Source of the DNA: DASSUW01 sp963774155
Lineage (GTDB): Bacteria; Actinomycetota; Thermoleophilia; Solirubrobacterales; Solirubrobacteraceae
Direction of reading: 5' to 3'
NCBI GenBank assembly: GCA_963774155.1
Contig: CAVZDW010000003.1
Location: 237,956-301,955, forward strand
Length of the DNA stretch: 64,000 nucleotides
Shown: in pieces, positions 34,208 through 43,605 of the stretch
Position numbering within the stretch: the first letter of the stretch is position 1
Layout of the letters: every line of letters starts with the position of its first letter
The notes under the pieces: model-generated
What the model was told of the DNA's origin: nothing
What the model saw: the letters and a program-made list of their open reading frames with translations, nothing else
Database searches by the model: none
Made by a program: the position numbers and the translations under genes

Positions 34208-34868
34208 GTGTCGAGCCCGCCCGCCGACCCGGCCAAATACCGCTACGGCGCGGTCTTCGTCCTCACGCTCGCGCTGCTCGTCTTCGTCATCCTCGCGCCG
34301 ACGGAGGACTGGGCGCGCGCCGTCGCCCTGCTGCTCGAGAGCGCTGCGCTGGTCATCGCGGCGGCCACGTCACGCGCGCGCCGCGAGGTGCGCCGCGCTC
34401 GGGCCGTGGCGATCAGCGTGAGCGCCGGGCTCGTCGTGATCGCCGTCGCCACCGGTCTCGTCCCCGAGTGGGTGACGCTGCTGCTCAGCGGCGCTCATCG
34501 CCGTGGCGATCCCGCTCAGCCTCGTGCGCGGACTCGTGCGCCTCGTGGGTCAGGCGGGCGCGACGCTGCAGGCCGTGGCCGGCGCACTCGCCATCTACGT
34601 GCTGATCGGCCTCCTGTTCGCCTGGGTGATCGGCTTCGTGGCGCACGTCGAGTCCGCGCCGTACTTCGCCGGCGGGACCGACGCCAACGGGAGCGAGCGC
34701 ATCTACTACAGCCTCACCGTCCTCACCACGACCGGCTTCGGCGACTTCACCGCGGCCCAGCCGCTCGGCCGGGCGCTCGCCGTCGTCGAGATGCTCGTCG
34801 GCCAGCTCTATCTGGTGACCGTCATCGGCGTCCTCGTCGGCAGCTTGGCGCAGCGGCGCCAGAGCTGA
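34208..34868 (+). CDS. Two-helix potassium channel, frameshifted
   Basis: Corrected, this is a 219-residue protein with three N-terminal helices and a pore module: helix ALAIYVLIGLLFAWVIGFVA, filter LTTTGFGDF and a final helix (LAVVEMLVGQLYLVTVIGVLVG). This matches the Ion_trans_2 family, with GFG in place of the usual GYG. No RCK domain follows. The reading frame breaks at 34489-34492, where one extra G splits LLLS from ALIAVAIPLSLVRG. Likely leaderless from site 5. Confidence 0.75.
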
Positions 34869-34876
34869 GCCGAGCT

Positions 34877-34893
34877 TCATCCGCATCGGGTGA
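34877..34893 (+). promoter_or_regulatory. Regulon palindrome site 6 (TCATCCG-CAT-CGGGTGA)
   Basis: It drives the zwf - GH15 - GMC - NDH-2 - cydABDC - SulP operon: AAGGAT (34916-34921) lies 22 nt downstream, then 38 nt to the zwf ATG. Confidence 0.8.
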
Positions 34894-34959
34894 TGACCTC
34901 GCGGGGGCGAGCGTGAAGGATCGGCCATCACGTCCGCGATACGCGAGAAGGCGGAACCA

Positions 34960-36393
34960 ATGACCACGGCATTGACACCTCGGGCACGCGACGCAGCGAG
35001 CCACAACGGGCAGCCGGCCGACGTGTTCGTCGTCTTCGGGATCACCGGAGACCTCGCCAAGGTGATGACCTTCCGCTCGCTGTACCGGCTCGAGCGGCGG
35101 GGCCTGCTCGAGCTGCCCGATCGTCGGCGTGGCAGTCGACGACTGGACCGTCGCCGACCTGCGCGAGCACGCGCGAACGGCGATCGAAGGCACGGGCGAG
35201 ACCGTCGACCCGGAGGTGTTCGACCGCCTCGCGGCCCGGTTCTCGTACATGGCCGGCGACTTCGCCGACGGCGAGACGTTCGAGCGCCTGGCACGCGAGA
35301 TCGGCCATGCGCTCGCCCCGGTCTTCTACCTGGAGATCCCGCCGTTCCTGTTCGGCACGGTGATCGAGGGGCTGGCGAACGCCGGCCTCACCAAGCGCGC
35401 GCGTGTCGTCGTCGAGAAGCCGTTCGGGCACGACCTCGCGTCCGCCGGCGAGCTCAACGAGTCGATCCACGAGCACCTCGACGAGTCGCAGCTGTACCGG
35501 ATCGACCACTTCCTCGGGAAGATGGGTCTCGCCGAGATCCTCTATCTGCGGTTCGCGAACACGATGTTCGAGCCCGTCTGGAACCGCAACTACGTCGCCT
35601 CGGTCCAGATCACGATGGCCGAGAGCTTCGGCGTGAAGGATCGCGGCCACTTCTACGACCCCGTCGGGGCACTCCGCGACGTGGTCGTCAACCATCTGAT
35701 GCAGGTGGTGGCGGGAGCGGCAGTCGAGCCACCCGCCCGTCGCGACGGCGCCACGCTGAAGGACACGCTGTTCGCCCTGTTCCGGGCGATGCCGGACGCG
35801 GACCCGGCCCGCTACGTGCGGGGCCAGGTGGAGGGGTACCAGGACATCCCCGGCGTGGCGCCCGGCTCGACCACGGAGACCTACGCGGCGATGGAACTCC
35901 AGGTGGAGAACTGGCGCTGGTCGGGCGTGCCGTTCTTCATCCGCACCGGAAAGGACCTCCCGGTCACGCAGACGGAGCTCCGGCTCGTCTTCAAGTGCCC
36001 GCCGCGCAGCGGCTTCTCGGACAGTACGAGCCGGTCACCGGAGCCGGACCAGCTCGTCATCAAGCTCGACCCGACGACCGGCGTGCGCCTGCTCGTCGAC
36101 GCCCAGCGCGGCGAGGGCACCAACCCAGAGCAGATCAGCCTCGACATGGAGTTCGCCGACGAGGGCGGCGAGGGGCCACGCCGTACGAGGTCCTGCTGCA
36201 CGCCGCCATGAACGGCGACAACCGGCGCTTCGTCCGGCAGGACAGCATCGAGGAGAAGTGGAGGATCATGCAGCCGCTGCTCGACGCCCCAGGGCCGGTC
36301 CACTCCTACGCGCCGGGGTCTTGGGGACCGGCTGCCGCGAACGACCTGGTGGCGGGCCACGGGCGCTGGCACGAGCCGTGGGTAGCGTCATGA
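34960..36393 (+). CDS. zwf: Glucose-6-phosphate dehydrogenase, frameshifted twice
   Basis: Corrected length is 477 residues. It oxidises glucose 6-phosphate and makes NADPH at the entry of the pentose phosphate pathway. Visible parts are the Rossmann motif VVFGITGDLAKV, the VVEKPFGHDL strand, the active-site region YRIDHFLGKMGL and the beta domain with ESFGVKDRGHFYD. Frame 1 breaks at an extra C in CCC 35116-35118. Frame 2 (35129 onward) breaks at 36172-36175, where GGGG seems one G short, and frame 3 carries TPYEVLLHAAMNGDNRRF to the end. It heads the respiratory operon. Confidence 0.85.
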   Translation: MTTALTPRARDAASHNGQPADVFVVFGITGDLAKVMTFRSLYRLERRGLLELPDRRRGSRRLDRRRPARARANGDRRHGRDRRPGGVRPPRGPVLVHGRRLRRRRDVRAPGTRDRPCARPGLLPGDPAVPVRHGDRGAGERRPHQARACRRREAVRARPRVRRRAQRVDPRAPRRVAAVPDRPLPREDGSRRDPLSAVREHDVRARLEPQLRRLGPDHDGRELRREGSRPLLRPRRGTPRRGRQPSDAGGGGSGSRATRPSRRRHAEGHAVRPVPGDAGRGPGPLRAGPGGGVPGHPRRGARLDHGDLRGDGTPGGELALVGRAVLHPHRKGPPGHADGAPARLQVPAAQRLLGQYEPVTGAGPARHQARPDDRRAPARRRPARRGHQPRADQPRHGVRRRGRRGATPYEVLLHAAMNGDNRRFVRQDSIEEKWRIMQPLLDAPGPVHSYAPGSWGPAAANDLVAGHGRWHEPWVAS

Positions 36394-38291
36394 CCGTCGC
36401 CACCCACGCCGCCGAGGCGCCGCAGAGCGCGGCGGCGCCCTCGCCCTTCACGCCGATCGCCGAGTACGCATTCCTCTCGGACTGCCACACCGGCGCCCTG
36501 GTCGCGCCCGACGGCGCGGTCGACTGGCTGTGCGTGCCCCGCTTCGACTCGGCGAGCGTGTTCGGCGCGCTGCTGGACCGCGAGGCCGGCTGCTTCCGGC
36601 TCGGGCCCTTTGGCATCAACGTACCGGTCACCCGCGCGTACGAGCCCGGCACCAACACGCTGCTGACCACGTGGCACGCGCCGGGCGGCTGGCTGCTCGT
36701 GCGCGACGCGCTCAGCATGGGCCCGCGGCGGAGCGAGGACACGATCACGCCGCACACCCGGCCGCCCGCGGACGACGACGCCGACCACCTGATGGTGCGC
36801 ACCGTCACCTGCATCGAGGGGAGCGTCGAGGTCGAGCTGGTGTGCGAGCCGGTGTTCGACTACGGCCGCGTCCCGGCCGACTGGGCGCTCGTGGGAGACG
36901 ACCGACACACGGCCGACGCACGGGGCGGCGACACCCCGCCGATCCGGTTGCGCACCGACATGGCGCTCGGCATCGAGGGCAACCGTGTGCGCGCCCGCCA
37001 TGTGCTGCGCGAAGGCGAGGAGCTGTACTGCTCGCTCTCGTGGGAGGCCGAGCTGGTCTCGCCGGCTGACATCGACGAGGCGAAGGCGCGGCTCGCCGCC
37101 ACCACGCGCTTCTGGCGCGGCTGGTTCGAGCGGGCCCGGATGCCGGATCACCGGTTCCGCGAGGCCATCCAGCGCTCCGCGCTGACCATCAAGGGCCTCA
37201 CCTACATGCCGACCGGCGCCACCGTGGCCGCGCTCACCACCTCGCTCCCGGAGACGCCGGGCGGCGAGCGCAACTGGGACTACCGCTACACGTGGATGCG
37301 CGACTCGACGTTCACCCTGCAGGCGCTGCACTGGATGAACCTCGACTGGGAGGCCGACGAGTTCATGCAGTACGTCGCCGACCTCGAGGCCAACGACGAC
37401 GGCGCGCTGCAGATCATGTACGGCATCGACGGCCGGCGTGACCTGACGGAGACCACGCGCGACGAGCTGTCCGGATACGCGGGCGCGCGACCCGTGCGGA
37501 TCGGCAACGGCGCCTTCGACCAGCGCCAGAACGACGTCTACGGCGCGGTCCTCGACTCGATCCTGCTGCACACCCGCCGCAGCGGGCGGCTGCCGCGGCG
37601 GCTGTGGCCGATCGTGCAGGCGCAGGCGGAGTGCGCGACGCGCGTATGGCGCGAGCCCGACCAGGGGATCTGGGAGGCGCGCGGCGCGCCGCAGCACTAC
37701 GTCTCGTCGAAGCTCATGTGCTGGATCGCGCTCGACCGCGCCGCCAAGCTGGCCGAGATCCGCGGCGACCGTGGCTTGCGCGCGCAATGGGCCGCGACCG
37801 CCGACGAGATCCGCGCCGACATCCTCGAGCACGGCGTCGACGAGCGCGGCGTCCTGCGCCAGCACTACGCCACCGACGCGCTCGACGCCTCGACGCTGCT
37901 GGCCGCGACGTTCGGCTTCCTGCCGAACGACGACACGCGCCTGCGCGCGAGCGTGCTGGCGATCGCCGACGAGCTGACCGAGCACGGCTTCGTGCTCCGC
38001 TACAAGACCGATGAGACGGACGACGGCCTCTCGGGCAAGGAGGGCACGTTCCTCATCTGCTCGTTCTGGCTCGTCACCGCGCTGGCGATCATCGGCGAGC
38101 TCCAGCGCGCCCGCGACCTGATGGAGCGGCTCCTGCGCGAGGCGTCGCCGCTCGGCCTCTACGCCGAAGAATTCGACGCCGACACCAGTCGCCACCTCGG
38201 CAACTTCCCGCAGGCCTTTTCCCATCTCGCGCTGATCGAGGCGGCGGCCCGCATCATCCTCGCCGAGCGGATCGAGGAGTTCACGTTATGA
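36390..38291 (+). CDS. Glycoside hydrolase family 15 protein (glucoamylase/trehalase-like)
   Basis: This 633-residue protein has an N-terminal beta domain (PIAEYAFLSDCHTGALVAPDGAVDWLC in order) and an (alpha/alpha)6 barrel with NWDYRYTWMRDSTFTLQAL, GYAGARPVRIGNGAFDQRQNDVYG and LLREASPLGLYAEEFD, where the catalytic Glu residues are expected. Bacterial relatives hydrolyse trehalose or short alpha-glucans. No signal peptide, so it is cytoplasmic. ATGA overlap with zwf suggests it supplies glucose to that pathway. Confidence 0.88.
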   Translation: MTVATHAAEAPQSAAAPSPFTPIAEYAFLSDCHTGALVAPDGAVDWLCVPRFDSASVFGALLDREAGCFRLGPFGINVPVTRAYEPGTNTLLTTWHAPGGWLLVRDALSMGPRRSEDTITPHTRPPADDDADHLMVRTVTCIEGSVEVELVCEPVFDYGRVPADWALVGDDRHTADARGGDTPPIRLRTDMALGIEGNRVRARHVLREGEELYCSLSWEAELVSPADIDEAKARLAATTRFWRGWFERARMPDHRFREAIQRSALTIKGLTYMPTGATVAALTTSLPETPGGERNWDYRYTWMRDSTFTLQALHWMNLDWEADEFMQYVADLEANDDGALQIMYGIDGRRDLTETTRDELSGYAGARPVRIGNGAFDQRQNDVYGAVLDSILLHTRRSGRLPRRLWPIVQAQAECATRVWREPDQGIWEARGAPQHYVSSKLMCWIALDRAAKLAEIRGDRGLRAQWAATADEIRADILEHGVDERGVLRQHYATDALDASTLLAATFGFLPNDDTRLRASVLAIADELTEHGFVLRYKTDETDDGLSGKEGTFLICSFWLVTALAIIGELQRARDLMERLLREASPLGLYAEEFDADTSRHLGNFPQAFSHLALIEAAARIILAERIEEFTL

Positions 38292-39874
38292 GCCATTACG
38301 ACGTCATCGTCATCGGAAGCGGCGCCGGCGGCGGCACGCTCGTCCGCCGGCTCGCTCCCTCGGGGCGGCGCATCCTGCTGCTCGAGCGCGGCGACTGGCT
38401 CCCGCGCGAGCCGGAGAACTGGGACGCCGGGCCGGTGTTCGTGGACAACCGGTACGTCTCGCCCGACACCTGGTACGACGTGAAGGGGGATCCCTTCCAG
38501 CCGCAGGTGCACTACTTCGTCGGCGGCGCCACCAAGCTGTACGGCGCGGCGCTCTACCGCCTGCGCCAGGAGGACTTCGCGCCGCTCACCCACTACGACG
38601 GGCTCTCGCCCGGCTGGCCGATCGACTACTCGGAGCTCGAGCCGTACTACACGCTGGCCGAGCAGCAGTACCGTGTGCACGGCGCGCGCGGCGAGGACCC
38701 GACCGAGCCGTGGTCGAGCGCGCCGTACCCGTACCCGGCCGTCACGCACGAGCCGCGCATCCAGCAGCTGTCCGACGACCTCGAGGCGGCCGGGCACCGG
38801 CCGTTCCACGCGCCCTGCGGCGTGATGCTCGACGAGGACGACATGCCGAACAGCACCTGCGTGCGGTGTGCGACGTGCGACGGCTTCCCGTGCCTCGTGC
38901 ACGCGAAGTCGGACGCCGACGTGCTCGCGGTGCGGCCGGCCCTGGAGCACTCGAACGTGGAGCTGTGGACGAACGCCGAGGCCGTGCGGCTCGAGACGAA
39001 CGCGTCCGGCACCGTCGTGACCGGGGTCGTGGTCGAGCACGACGGCGAGCGCCGGACGGTGAGCGCCGATCTGGTCGTCGTCTCCTGCGGCGCGGCGAAC
39101 AGCGCCAAGCTGCTGCTGGCATCGGCGAGCGAGGCGCACCCGCGAGGCCTGGCCAACGGATCGGACCAGGTGGGACGCAACTACATGTTCCACAACAGTG
39201 TCGCGGTGCTGGCGCTGTCGAAGGAGCCGAACCCGACCGCGTTCCAGAAGACGCTCGGGCTCAACGACTTCTACTTCGGCACCTCGACCTTCCGGTTCCC
39301 GATGGGCAACATCCAGATGGTCGGCAAATCGTCGGCGCAGATGTACCGGGGCGAGAAGCCCATCCAGACGCGCCTGGCGCCGGAGCGGACGCTGGAGGAG
39401 GTCGCGCGCCATGCGGTCGACTTCTGGCTGTCCACCGAGGATCTGCCGCTCCCGGAGAACCGGGTGACGCTGCGCGAGGACGGCAGCATCCAGCTCGCGT
39501 ACCGGCCGACGAACGAGATCCCGAAGCAGCGGCTCTATCACGAGCTCAAATCGCTCCTCGGCCAGCTCGGGATGCAGGGCCGTCACCTGTTCCCGCGGCA
39601 CGCCTACCTGAAGAACGACATCCCCGTCGCCGGCGTCGCACACCAGGCCGGCACGTGCCGCTTCGGGACCGATCCCGCGAGCTCGGTGCTCGACACGGAC
39701 TGCCGGGCGCACGAGGTCGACAACCTCTACGTGGTCGACACGAGCTTCTTCCCGAGCATCGGGGCGGTGAACCCGGCGCTCACGGCGATGGCCAACGGCC
39801 TGCGGGTCGGGGACCACCTGCTCGAGCGGCTCGGTACGCCCGAGGCGCAACCGGAGCCCGCCGGTGTCGCCTGA
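38288..39874 (+). CDS. GMC family FAD-dependent oxidoreductase
   Basis: This 528-residue flavoprotein has the N-terminal FAD motif IGSGAGGGTLVRRLAPSG, a GGATKLYGAALYRLR region, a Cys-rich stretch (STCVRCATCDGFPC near residue 200) and the C-terminal GMC segment (HQAGTCRFGTD, VVDTSFFPSIGAVNPALTAMA). Relatives oxidise sugars and alcohols; the cysteines may hold a cluster or metal. It overlaps the GH15 stop (ATGA) and the NDH-2 gene start, so it may feed electrons from sugar oxidation to the quinone pool. Confidence 0.88.
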   Translation: MSHYDVIVIGSGAGGGTLVRRLAPSGRRILLLERGDWLPREPENWDAGPVFVDNRYVSPDTWYDVKGDPFQPQVHYFVGGATKLYGAALYRLRQEDFAPLTHYDGLSPGWPIDYSELEPYYTLAEQQYRVHGARGEDPTEPWSSAPYPYPAVTHEPRIQQLSDDLEAAGHRPFHAPCGVMLDEDDMPNSTCVRCATCDGFPCLVHAKSDADVLAVRPALEHSNVELWTNAEAVRLETNASGTVVTGVVVEHDGERRTVSADLVVVSCGAANSAKLLLASASEAHPRGLANGSDQVGRNYMFHNSVAVLALSKEPNPTAFQKTLGLNDFYFGTSTFRFPMGNIQMVGKSSAQMYRGEKPIQTRLAPERTLEEVARHAVDFWLSTEDLPLPENRVTLREDGSIQLAYRPTNEIPKQRLYHELKSLLGQLGMQGRHLFPRHAYLKNDIPVAGVAHQAGTCRFGTDPASSVLDTDCRAHEVDNLYVVDTSFFPSIGAVNPALTAMANGLRVGDHLLERLGTPEAQPEPAGVA

Positions 39875-41207
39875 CGCCTCCAACGGGCAGCGCCACGTGG
39901 TCATCGTCGGCGGCGGGTTCGCCGGCGTGGGCTGTGCGCGCCGGCTCGCCGGTCGCAGCGACGTGCGCGTCACGCTGATCGACCGCAACAACTACCACCA
40001 GTTCCAGCCGCTGCTCTACCAGGTCGCGACCTCGCAGCTGGCGGGAAGCGACATCGCGTACTCCCTGCGCAAGCTGTTCGCCGACGACGCCAACATCGAC
40101 GTCAAGCTCGGGCAGGTCACCGCCATCGACGCGGCGACCCGCACGGTCGAGACGAGCGACGGGCAGCGCTTCACCGGCGACGCGCTCGTGCTCGCGGCGG
40201 GGTCACAGCCGAACTTCTTCCGCACGCCGGGCGCGCAGGAGCACGCCTACCCGCTCTACTCGCTCGACGACGCCACGCGGCTGCGCTCGCGCATCCTCGG
40301 CGTGTTCGAGGACGCCGACCGGGACCCGGCGCTGGTCGACGCCGGCGCGCTCAACTTCGTCATCGTCGGCGGTGGCCCGACCGGCGTCGAGCTGGCCGGC
40401 GCGCTCGCCGACCTCATCCACGAGACGCTGAGCGTCGAGTACCACCACCTCGCGGTGAGCGCGGCGCAGATCCACCTCGTCGATCTCGGCCACACGCTGC
40501 TCGGGCCGTTCTCGGACGAGGCGCACGACTACGTCGCGAAGGTGCTCGGCCGCAAGGGCGTCCGGCTCCATCTCGGCGTGGCGGTGACCGAGGTCGCTCC
40601 CGGGCACGTCACGCTGGCCGACGGCACGACGATCAGGACGCACTGCGTGGTCTGGGGCGGCGGCATCATGGCGCCGCCGGTGGCCGGCGTGGCGGGTCTG
40701 CCCCAGGGCCGCGGCGGGCGCATCGACGTGCAGGGGGACCTGTCGGTGGCCGGGGCGCCGGGCGTCTACGCCGTCGGCGACGTCGCCAACATCGCCAGCC
40801 CGGACGGCGGCACCCACCCGCAGCTCGGATCGGTGGCGCTGCAGAGCGGCGCGTGCGCGGCCGACAACCTCCTCGCCGAGTTCGCGGGCCGGCCGCGCAA
40901 GTCGTTCCACTACCACGACAAGGGCATCATGGCCATGATCGGTCGTGGCGCGGCGATCGCCGAGGTCGGGGCGCACCGCCACGAGCTCCACGGCGTGATC
41001 GCCTTCTCGGCCTGGCTCGGTGTGCACGCCTCGCTGATGACGGGCGTCCGCAACCGGGTCGACGCGTTCATCAGCTGGGGGTGGGACTACTTCGGCGGCT
41101 CGCGCGGGCCGCAGGTGCTCGACCGCAGCGAGGCCGCCCGCATCGACTGGGGCGAGGACGCGGAACCGGACCCGGAGCCGGCGGTGTCACGACCCGCCTC
41201 GCCGTGA
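39864..41207 (+). CDS. Type II NADH:quinone oxidoreductase (NDH-2)
   Basis: This 447-residue flavoprotein has two dinucleotide motifs, VVIVGGGFAGVGCARRLAG (FAD, about residues 12-30) and FVIVGGGPTGVELAGALAD (NADH, about 165-185). It also has the YHQFQPLLYQVATSQL strand and APGVYAVGDVAN. A C-terminal amphipathic segment (VIAFSAWLGVHASLMTG) fits membrane docking. It would pass electrons from NADH to quinone without pumping protons, directly upstream of a bd oxidase. The GTG start overlaps the GMC gene by 11 nt. Confidence 0.92.
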   Translation: MSPDASNGQRHVVIVGGGFAGVGCARRLAGRSDVRVTLIDRNNYHQFQPLLYQVATSQLAGSDIAYSLRKLFADDANIDVKLGQVTAIDAATRTVETSDGQRFTGDALVLAAGSQPNFFRTPGAQEHAYPLYSLDDATRLRSRILGVFEDADRDPALVDAGALNFVIVGGGPTGVELAGALADLIHETLSVEYHHLAVSAAQIHLVDLGHTLLGPFSDEAHDYVAKVLGRKGVRLHLGVAVTEVAPGHVTLADGTTIRTHCVVWGGGIMAPPVAGVAGLPQGRGGRIDVQGDLSVAGAPGVYAVGDVANIASPDGGTHPQLGSVALQSGACAADNLLAEFAGRPRKSFHYHDKGIMAMIGRGAAIAEVGAHRHELHGVIAFSAWLGVHASLMTGVRNRVDAFISWGWDYFGGSRGPQVLDRSEAARIDWGEDAEPDPEPAVSRPASP

Positions 41208-42595
41208 CGCTGCTCGGCGTCGAGACCGTCGACCTCGCGCGTGCCCAGTTCGGGCTGACCTCGCTCTACCACTTCCTCTTCGTCCCGCTCACGCTCGGGC
41301 TGGCGCCGCTCGTCGCGACGATGCAGACGATCTGGCACCGGACCGGCGACGAGCGCTGGCTGCGGCTCACCAAGTTCTTCGGGACGCTGCTGCTGATCAA
41401 CTTCGCCATCGGCGTCGCCACGGGGCTCGTGCAGGAGTTCCAGTTCGGGATGAACTGGTCCGTCTACTCGGAGTTCGTGGGCGGCGTCTTCGGCGCCCCG
41501 CTGGCGATCGAGGGGCTCGCCGCATTCTTCCTCGAGGCGACGTTCCTCGGGCTGTGGATCTTCGGCTGGGACCGGCTGTCGAAGCGCGTCCACCTGGCGA
41601 CGATCTGGCTCGTCGCGCTCGGGACCTGGCTGTCGGCCTACTTCATCCTCGTCGCCAACTCGTGGATGCAGCATCCGGTCGGCTCGACCGTGACCGACGG
41701 CGAGGCGCAGCTCACGAACGTCGGCGACCTGCTGTTCAGCCGCTTCGCGCTGTATGCGTTCACCCACACCATGCTGGTCGGGCTCACGACGGGCGCGCTC
41801 GTCGTCCTCGGCGTCTCCTGCTGGCACCTGGCGCGCGGCCGCAACGTCGAGCTGTTCCGCAAGGCGGCGGCGCTGGCGCTCATCGTCGCGGTGCCGGTGA
41901 CCGCGCTGAACATGGTCGTCGGCAGTCGCTTCGGCCTCGCGACGACCGACTACCAGCCGATGAAGATCGCGGCCGCCGAGGCGCTCTGGGACACGGAGAA
42001 GCCGGCCAGCTTCTCGCTCTTCCAGATCGGCGGCTTCTCGCAGGACGACCAGGATCCGAGCTTCGACCTCGAGGTGCCGTACCTCCTCTCGTTCCTCGCT
42101 ACCGGCTCCTTCACGGCGCAGGTCGACGGGCTCAACGCGGTCCAGGCGCAGGAGGAGAAGCAGCACGGGGCGGGCAACTACATCCCGCCCGTGGCGCCCG
42201 TGTACTGGGCCATGCGCGTGATGGCCTATCTCGGCGCGCTGATGGCGCTCGTCGCGCTGACCGGCGCGTGGCTCTACCGCACGGGCCGGCTCGAGCGGAG
42301 CCGCTGGTACCTGTGGACGGCGGTCGTCGCGACGGCGTTCCCGTTCCTCGCCGCGCTGTCCGGCTGGGTGCTGACCGAGGTCGGCCGCCAGCCCTGGATC
42401 GTGCAGGGCCTGCTCAAGACCTCCGAGGCGCACTCACCGAGCGTGGGCGGCGCCACGGTCGCCGTGAGCCTCGGCGTCTTCGTGCTCCTCTACTCCGTCC
42501 TCGGCATCGCCGACCTGGTCCTCATGCGGCGGTTCGCCCGCGTCGACCCGCCGGAGGTCCGGGAGCAGGTCCCGGTCGCGGCGCTGAGCACGTGA
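41204..42595 (+). CDS. cydA: Cytochrome bd ubiquinol oxidase subunit I
   Basis: This 463-residue protein has nine or so helices. Heme ligands are visible: His23 in TSLYHFLFVPLTLGL, the His in ANSWMQHPVGS and the conserved GWVLTEVGRQPW near the C-terminal third. It is shorter than E. coli CydA because the Q-loop is reduced, as in the short-loop (CIO-like) class. It reduces O2 with quinol at high affinity and works in microaerobic conditions. The GTG overlaps the NDH-2 stop (GTGA). Confidence 0.95.
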   Translation: MTLLGVETVDLARAQFGLTSLYHFLFVPLTLGLAPLVATMQTIWHRTGDERWLRLTKFFGTLLLINFAIGVATGLVQEFQFGMNWSVYSEFVGGVFGAPLAIEGLAAFFLEATFLGLWIFGWDRLSKRVHLATIWLVALGTWLSAYFILVANSWMQHPVGSTVTDGEAQLTNVGDLLFSRFALYAFTHTMLVGLTTGALVVLGVSCWHLARGRNVELFRKAAALALIVAVPVTALNMVVGSRFGLATTDYQPMKIAAAEALWDTEKPASFSLFQIGGFSQDDQDPSFDLEVPYLLSFLATGSFTAQVDGLNAVQAQEEKQHGAGNYIPPVAPVYWAMRVMAYLGALMALVALTGAWLYRTGRLERSRWYLWTAVVATAFPFLAALSGWVLTEVGRQPWIVQGLLKTSEAHSPSVGGATVAVSLGVFVLLYSVLGIADLVLMRRFARVDPPEVREQVPVAALST

Positions 42596-43602
42596 TGGAT
42601 CTCGCGACCTTCTGGTTCTGCCTGATCGCGGTCCTCTGGGGCGGCTACTTCGTCCTCGAGGGCTTCGACTTCGGCGTCGGCATGCTGCTCGCGGTGCTGC
42701 CGCGCCGTGAGGACGAGCGGAAGGCGCTGCTCGACACCGTCGGCCCCGTCTGGGACGGCAACGAGGTCTGGCTCGTGGTCGCGGCCGCCGCGACGTTCGC
42801 GGCGTTCCCGGCGTGGTACGCGACGATGTTCTCGGGCTTCTACCTCGTGCTGCTGTTGATCCTCGTGCTGCTGATCGTGCGGGCGATCTCGTTCGACTGG
42901 ATCGAGCGTGGCGACGGCCCGCGGTGGCGGGCCACATGGCGGCGGCTCAACACCGTCGCGAGCGTGGGGGCGCCGTTCCTCTGGGGCGTCGCGCTCGCGA
43001 ACCTCCTGCACGGCGTCCCGCTGAACGGCAAGGGCGACTTCGCGGGCGACCTCGGCGACCTCTTCAGCGTCTACACCGTGCTCGCGGGCCTCGCCACCGT
43101 GCTGCTGTTCGCGCTGCACGGCGCGACCTTCCTCACCCTGCGGACGACCGGTGAGCTGCAGGAGCGCGCCACCCTCGCGGCCCGGCGGCTGTGCGCTCCG
43201 GCGGCGCTGCTGGCCGGCGTCTTCCTGGTCGCGACGGTGGACGTGGCGGTCGAGCGCAACGACCGGGACGTCTTCCCGACGGTGCTCCCGGCGGCGCTCG
43301 GGGTCGGCGTGCTCGTGCTCGCCGTGATCTTCCTGCTGTGGCGCAGGACCGGCTGGGCGTTCGCGCTGACGGCTCTGGCCATCGGGCTCGTGGTCGCGGC
43401 GATCTTCACGGGCCTGTATCCGCGGGTGCTCGTCTCGCAGCCCGACTTCGCCAACAGCCTCACGATCGCCGACGCGTCGGCCGCGCACTACGCCCTGTCG
43501 GTGATGACCGTCGTGGCGGCAATCTTCACTCCGCTCGTCCTCCTCTATCAGGGGTGGACGTACCGCGTGTTCCGGCACCGCGTCGGCGGGTCGCCGGGCT
43601 GA
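42595..43602 (+). CDS. cydB: Cytochrome bd oxidase subunit II
   Basis: This 335-residue integral membrane subunit starts MDLATFWFCLIAVLWGGYFVL and has GFDFGVGML, PVWDGNEVWLVVAAAATFAAFP and the usual eight or nine helices. It completes the bd oxidase with CydA. The ATG overlaps the cydA stop by one base (TGATG). The 335-residue length is typical of the family. Confidence 0.95.
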   Translation: MDLATFWFCLIAVLWGGYFVLEGFDFGVGMLLAVLPRREDERKALLDTVGPVWDGNEVWLVVAAAATFAAFPAWYATMFSGFYLVLLLILVLLIVRAISFDWIERGDGPRWRATWRRLNTVASVGAPFLWGVALANLLHGVPLNGKGDFAGDLGDLFSVYTVLAGLATVLLFALHGATFLTLRTTGELQERATLAARRLCAPAALLAGVFLVATVDVAVERNDRDVFPTVLPAALGVGVLVLAVIFLLWRRTGWAFALTALAIGLVVAAIFTGLYPRVLVSQPDFANSLTIADASAAHYALSVMTVVAAIFTPLVLLYQGWTYRVFRHRVGGSPG

Positions 43603-43605
43603 GCC